This document shows positions 14,907 to 18,096 of a stretch of DNA of 18,096 nt, piece by piece; positions within the stretch are counted from its first letter, which is position 1; each line of letters begins with the position of its first letter. Where the stretch lies: contig DQEK01000254.1 of assembly GCA_003533545.1 (NCBI GenBank), positions 1-18,096 on the forward strand, given 5' to 3'. The position numbers and the translations under genes were made by a program. Under the pieces are notes generated by a model, which saw only the letters and a program-made list of their open reading frames with translations, did not search any database and was not told the origin of the DNA. Source of the DNA: Acidobacteriota bacterium (GTDB lineage: Bacteria > Acidobacteriota > Vicinamibacteria > Vicinamibacterales > UBA8438).

Positions 14907-15602
14907 ATGACGACGAACGAAATATCGAGCACAGGCATCGAGCCACACCCGGCTGCCTCGGTGGTTCTCCTCCGTGACGGCACGGCCGGACCGGAGATTC
15001 TCTACCTGCGTCGAAACCCAGACCTACGGTTCATGGGCGGCTACTGGGTATTCCCCGGTGGACGGGTAGACGCAGCGGATTACGCGAAGGCGCCAGTGGA
15101 CGACCTCCACGGACCAGCCAGGCAAGCGGCCGTCAGGGAAGCTAAGGAAGAATCGGGGGTCCAAGTCAGTCCGACCAACCTTCACCTACTCTGTCAGTGG
15201 ACCACGCCCACCACGAGCCCGATCCGGTTCGCAACCTGGTTCTTTGCGGCTCTCTGCCCTACCGACACCGTCCGCATCGACGGGGGTGAGATTCACGAAC
15301 ATCGATGGCAGCGCCCCGAAGATGCCTTGCGCGCACACCGGGCACAGGAGTTACAGTTCGCCAACCCCACGTTCGCCCTTTCCACTCGACTCGCGGGCCA
15401 CGCTACCACGCGCGACATCCTGTCGTTTGTCGACACCTGGCCATTGGAACGGATGCTTGGCCGCATCCATCCGATCGAGAATGGTCGGGTCGCGCTGTAC
15501 GCGGAAGATTGCGGATACGAGTCAGGAGCGGTCGACTGTCCCGGCCCACGTCACCGCATCTGGATGCGGGCCGGCGCGTGGCGGTACGAACGAGCCTTCT
15601 GA
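14907..15602 (+). CDS. Nudix hydrolase, NUDT8/NUDT19-like with split Nudix box
   Basis: A 231-residue protein. The N-terminal ASVVLLRDG..GPEILYLRRN and GGYWVFPGGRVD (residues 44-55) lead into the Nudix box, whose conserved end REAKEESGV (77-85) supplies the Glu residues that bind the catalytic divalent metal. About eleven extra residues separate the GG from the REAxEE part compared with the canonical G-x5-E-x7-RE spacing, a feature I associate with NUDT19-like CoA or nucleotide diphosphatases. The chosen ATG has GGAG four bases upstream; an earlier ATG at 14853 abuts the divergent TauE start and adds an unconserved Arg-rich stretch. The C-terminal half (about 150-231) has no motif I recognise. 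The likely reaction is hydrolysis of a nucleoside-diphosphate-X substrate; CoA derivatives are one guess. Confidence 0.85.
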   Translation: MTTNEISSTGIEPHPAASVVLLRDGTAGPEILYLRRNPDLRFMGGYWVFPGGRVDAADYAKAPVDDLHGPARQAAVREAKEESGVQVSPTNLHLLCQWTTPTTSPIRFATWFFAALCPTDTVRIDGGEIHEHRWQRPEDALRAHRAQELQFANPTFALSTRLAGHATTRDILSFVDTWPLERMLGRIHPIENGRVALYAEDCGYESGAVDCPGPRHRIWMRAGAWRYERAF

Positions 15603-15641
15603 CGCGTCGGCCGTCGGTCGACCCCGCGATCAACCAACAGG

Positions 15642-16268
15642 TTAGTCCGTTTTTCGCCGGTGCCGAAAACGCCGCGCCAACAACCCCCATAGTGCCAACG
15701 CCGTGACGGCCAGTGTGGCGGGCCACCACACACCGAAAACGTCCCCGACCATCTGCCATCCCACGGCAACGCCCACACCCAACAAAATAGAGACAGTTGC
15801 CCACAGAGCCACGCCTAGAAGGTCGTAGACCAGGAATCGACGGTAGCTGAGTTCGGACGAACCGACAATGACGGGCATGAGCGTCCGGACGAAAGAGATC
15901 ACTCTCCCAACAGTCACAGCGAACACCGAGTAGCGCTCGATGAGCCCATTCGTGCGGACTTGGTGGCGCCGGACCATCTCCCTGAACCGCCCCGTCCCCT
16001 CCAACAGGCGGCGGCCCCCTGTGCGACCCAACCAAAATCCGCACGTGTCCCCAAGCGCGCCTCCGGCCACAGTCGCCACCACCACGCTGCCGAGCCCAAA
16101 GTGTCCCTCCACGGAGAGGAGGCACGCAGCGATGATGGTGGGTTCGGCCGGAAGGACAAGTCCAACAATGAACGCCGTTTCGGCGAACGTCATGAAGAAC
16201 ACGACCCAGGGCCCCAGGGCGAGGAGGTATTCCGTGAGCTGAGAACTAATTTCCAAGGTCCGCCCCAA
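15642..16268 (-). CDS. DedA family (SNARE-associated/VTT domain) membrane protein
   Basis: A 208-residue integral membrane protein, normal for DedA. Family features in order: an N-terminal segment ending FIVGLVLPAEPTIIAA (33-48), where the usual PGE is PAE; GALGDTCGFWLGRTGG (70-85), the D-x3-GxxxGR motif; and GRVISFVRTLMPVIVGSSEL (121-140), the conserved Arg/Pro re-entrant motif with Arg122, Arg128 and Pro132; then hydrophobic segments and a basic tail RRFRHRRKTD. DedA proteins are lipid scramblase/flippase-type or undecaprenyl-phosphate translocases. No ATG is available before the first conserved segment: TTG at 16268 or at 16256 (with GGGGCGG upstream) are the candidate starts, so the exact N-terminus is uncertain. 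Convergent with the Nudix gene 39 bp away. Confidence 0.87.
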   Translation of the reverse strand: MGRTLEISSQLTEYLLALGPWVVFFMTFAETAFIVGLVLPAEPTIIAACLLSVEGHFGLGSVVVATVAGGALGDTCGFWLGRTGGRRLLEGTGRFREMVRRHQVRTNGLIERYSVFAVTVGRVISFVRTLMPVIVGSSELSYRRFLVYDLLGVALWATVSILLGVGVAVGWQMVGDVFGVWWPATLAVTALALWGLLARRFRHRRKTD

Positions 16269-16421
16269 GCTACTTTTGCTGGCCGTCTCAGCAACAGTGC
16301 CGCGACGAACCCATTAGCAGTAAAGTCCCGGTGCTGTGCCGCCCTACCGTTGCGTTGTGTCGAGGAGTCCAACCCAGAACGCTGGTTCGGTCTTGCGTGA
16401 AACGAAGAACGGCGTGCAACG

Positions 16422-17207
16422 TCACTGTGGCTCCACAGGGACGTCCGGCAACCGCCCCTTGAGTTTCCGCATTCCCCGCAACCATCGATCGTAGTCCGAT
16501 GTCTTGCGTCGCAGGTACTCAAGCACCTCCGGATGTGGAAGGATGAGAAACTGCTCGTCAGCAAGTCCCGCGACGACAGCATCAGCCACTTGGTCGGGCT
16601 CGATCATACCGTCGACCACCGATGCGGTCCGGGCTGTAACCCCGTCTGTCATCCGTGTACGCACAGCCTGCGGGCATAGCACGGACACACCAATCCCCTT
16701 GTCACCGTAGGTGATAGCCAGCCACTCGGCGAACCCAATCGCCGCGTGCTTAGTGACCGAATACGGCGCTGAGCCAATCTGGCTGAGCAGTCCGGCGGCT
16801 GATGAGGTCTGCAGTAAATAGCCCCGTCCGCGGGACAACATCGATGGGAGCACCGCCCGCGCGGCGTGCACGTGCGCCATGACGTTCACCTCCCAAATAT
16901 TCTGCCAACACGCATCATCGACCTCTGCGCCTCCGGGCACGAACACACCAGCATTGGAGCAAAAGAGATCGATCGGGCCAATCGCAGATTCGGTCATCTC
17001 GACCGCCCGCACGACTTCTGGACCGCTTGTGACATCCGCGGAGAACGCGGTGCCCCCGACCTCAGCCGCCACCACCTCGGCCCCGTCGCCGTCGAGGTCA
17101 ACGACCGCGACGTGGCGGGCGCCTTCGGCCGAAAAACGCTGCGCCAGCGCCCTCCCGATCCCACTCGCCCCACCCGTCACGATCACCACCGCGTCCTTGA
17201 TTCGCAT
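16422..17207 (-). CDS. Short-chain dehydrogenase/reductase (classical SDR)
   Basis: A 261-residue classical SDR. Coenzyme loop TGGASGIG (residues 11-18) after strand VVIV; VVDLD (35-39) with Asp37 at the second strand end, favouring NAD(H) over NADP(H); SNAGVFV (84-90) with the NAG motif; Asn108 in EVNVM; and catalytic Ser136, Tyr149 and Lys153 (YSVTK). All tetrad residues are present. The ATG at 17207 is preferred over the frame extension to 17249 since the Rossmann strand starts at residue 6 and AGAGGGGG lies immediately upstream. C-terminal residues RWLRGMRKLKGR are basic. The substrate (hydroxyacyl-CoA, steroid or other alcohol) is not determined. Divergent from an enoyl-CoA hydratase gene, suggesting shared control and acyl-CoA metabolism. 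Confidence 0.9.
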   Translation of the reverse strand: MRIKDAVVIVTGGASGIGRALAQRFSAEGARHVAVVDLDGDGAEVVAAEVGGTAFSADVTSGPEVVRAVEMTESAIGPIDLFCSNAGVFVPGGAEVDDACWQNIWEVNVMAHVHAARAVLPSMLSRGRGYLLQTSSAAGLLSQIGSAPYSVTKHAAIGFAEWLAITYGDKGIGVSVLCPQAVRTRMTDGVTARTASVVDGMIEPDQVADAVVAGLADEQFLILPHPEVLEYLRRKTSDYDRWLRGMRKLKGRLPDVPVEPQ

Positions 17208-17288
17208 CGCCCCCTCTGCTGAAATGTGTGCACGCCCGTTCGCCAACACGGGTCACGCCGTGCACCGCGAGCCTCCGGACAAGAGCGT

Positions 17289-18083
17289 ATGTCGTCAGAC
17301 GAGCCCCCGCAAATCCGCACCGACCTTGACACGACGCCCTCCGGGCACGTTGCCCGGATCACCATCGACCGCCCCGAGCGGCTCAACGTACTCAACACGG
17401 CGTTGATTCTGCAGCTGACCGACAGCCTCCGACGACTATCGGCGGATGATGATTTACGCTGCGTCGTATTACGCGGCGCGGGAGAGAAAGCGTTCATCGG
17501 CGGCGCCGACATCAACGAAATGGCGGAACTGGACGCCGACAGCGCCCCGGGCTTCATCTCCCAGCTGCACGCGGCCTGCAGCGCCATCCGCGAACTGCCA
17601 GTGCCTGCCATTGCCAGCATTCGCGGCTACTGTTTGGGAGCTGGCCTTGAAATCGCAGTGTCCTGTGACCTGCGCGTGTCGAGCGACGATGCCATTTTCG
17701 GCATGCCGGAAGTAAAGGTGGGAATTCCCTCAGTAATCGAAGCCGCACTCCTGCCGCGGCTGATCGGACCGGGCAAAGCACGCCAACTCGTCTACACAGG
17801 AGAATCGATCTCAGCGGCCGAGGCCGGTCGGTGCGGGCTCGTCGACCGAGTGGTCGCCGCCACCGATCTCAACGTGGCGACCCTTGAGTGGGTGCAAGCC
17901 ATCAGCGCGGCAGGTCCAGCGGCTATCCGGCTGCAGAAACGGCTGACCAGACAGTGGGACACCGCCCCGCTCCAAGACGCCATTCGAGCGGGCATCCAAA
18001 CGTTCGCCGACGCCTACGAGACTGATGAGCCACAACGGCTCATGCAGGGATTCCTCGACCGCCCAAGACGGAACAGCGACTGA
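17289..18083 (+). CDS. Enoyl-CoA hydratase/isomerase (crotonase) family protein
   Basis: A 264-residue crotonase-fold protein of usual length. Motifs: ITIDRPERLNVLNTALI (24-40), the oxyanion-hole and CoA-binding stretch GEKAFIGGADINEM (65-78), and GYCLGAGLEIAVSCDLR (113-129) followed by AIFGMPEVKVGIPS (135-148). The two catalytic glutamates of hydratases, corresponding to rat Glu144 and Glu164, are present as Glu121 and Glu141, twenty residues apart as expected, so hydration of a trans-2-enoyl-CoA is plausible. The start at 17289 keeps the N-terminal length normal; an in-frame ATG at 17226 would add an Arg-rich tail overlapping the divergent SDR promoter region. No strong Shine-Dalgarno. Complete; ends 13 bases before the window edge. 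Confidence 0.9.
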   Translation: MSSDEPPQIRTDLDTTPSGHVARITIDRPERLNVLNTALILQLTDSLRRLSADDDLRCVVLRGAGEKAFIGGADINEMAELDADSAPGFISQLHAACSAIRELPVPAIASIRGYCLGAGLEIAVSCDLRVSSDDAIFGMPEVKVGIPSVIEAALLPRLIGPGKARQLVYTGESISAAEAGRCGLVDRVVAATDLNVATLEWVQAISAAGPAAIRLQKRLTRQWDTAPLQDAIRAGIQTFADAYETDEPQRLMQGFLDRPRRNSD

Positions 18084-18096
18084 CCTGTTCCCAGGG

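Noticed and set aside
16269..16421. Search for a promoter or terminator between the SDR and DedA genes
   Set aside because: Only weak hexamer matches (for example GCTAAT without a matching -35) and no stable hairpin with a U-tract.

Overview
This 18.1 kb window is a GC-rich, densely coded bacterial chromosomal segment with 17 protein-coding genes. I see no rRNA, tRNA, CRISPR array, insertion sequence or long repeat, and no gene-free stretch longer than about 250 bases. Several families point to an Acidobacteriota genome, probably Vicinamibacterales: a DUF6152-type secreted protein, two secreted paralogues built around a WEGDTLVV motif, an N-terminally truncated GLRVSWFVYRG-type protein, a secreted PQQ-like propeller and a DUF5715-LysM protein. 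This taxonomic call is inference from family content, not from a marker gene.

Layout. Bases 2-763 (+) hold the C-terminal part of a large lineage-specific protein cut by the window edge. Bases 829-4676 (-) hold a tight three-gene operon: an asparagine-synthetase-like ATP-dependent enzyme without its glutaminase cysteine, a radical SAM enzyme, and a flavin-dependent-halogenase-like oxidoreductase. A GNAT acetyltransferase (4909-5373, +) is divergent from it. Next come a secreted mononuclear cupin and a secreted PQQ-like beta-propeller protein, coupled with a 2-nt gap behind a good sigma70-like promoter, then a secreted SGNH hydrolase (7384-8094, +). On the minus strand follow a membrane-anchored VWA protein (8209-9381), an EamA/DMT transporter (9632-10549), and a three-gene operon of secreted proteins (13153 down to 10665) ending at a clear Rho-independent terminator (10580-10613). 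The right part has a DUF5715/M15-like LysM protein (-), a TauE/SafE permease (-) divergent from a Nudix hydrolase (+), a DedA membrane protein (-), and a divergent pair of short-chain dehydrogenase (-) and enoyl-CoA hydratase (+).

How the genes work together. Most of the window is housekeeping or accessory envelope and secreted biology. The best candidate for an undescribed system is the 829-4676 operon. It combines an amide- or lactam-forming ATP-dependent enzyme type, a radical chemistry enzyme and a flavin oxidation/halogenation scaffold, with an acyltransferase next door and no NRPS or PKS genes in view. That is the composition expected of a small-molecule or tailoring pathway, but no product can be read from the sequence.
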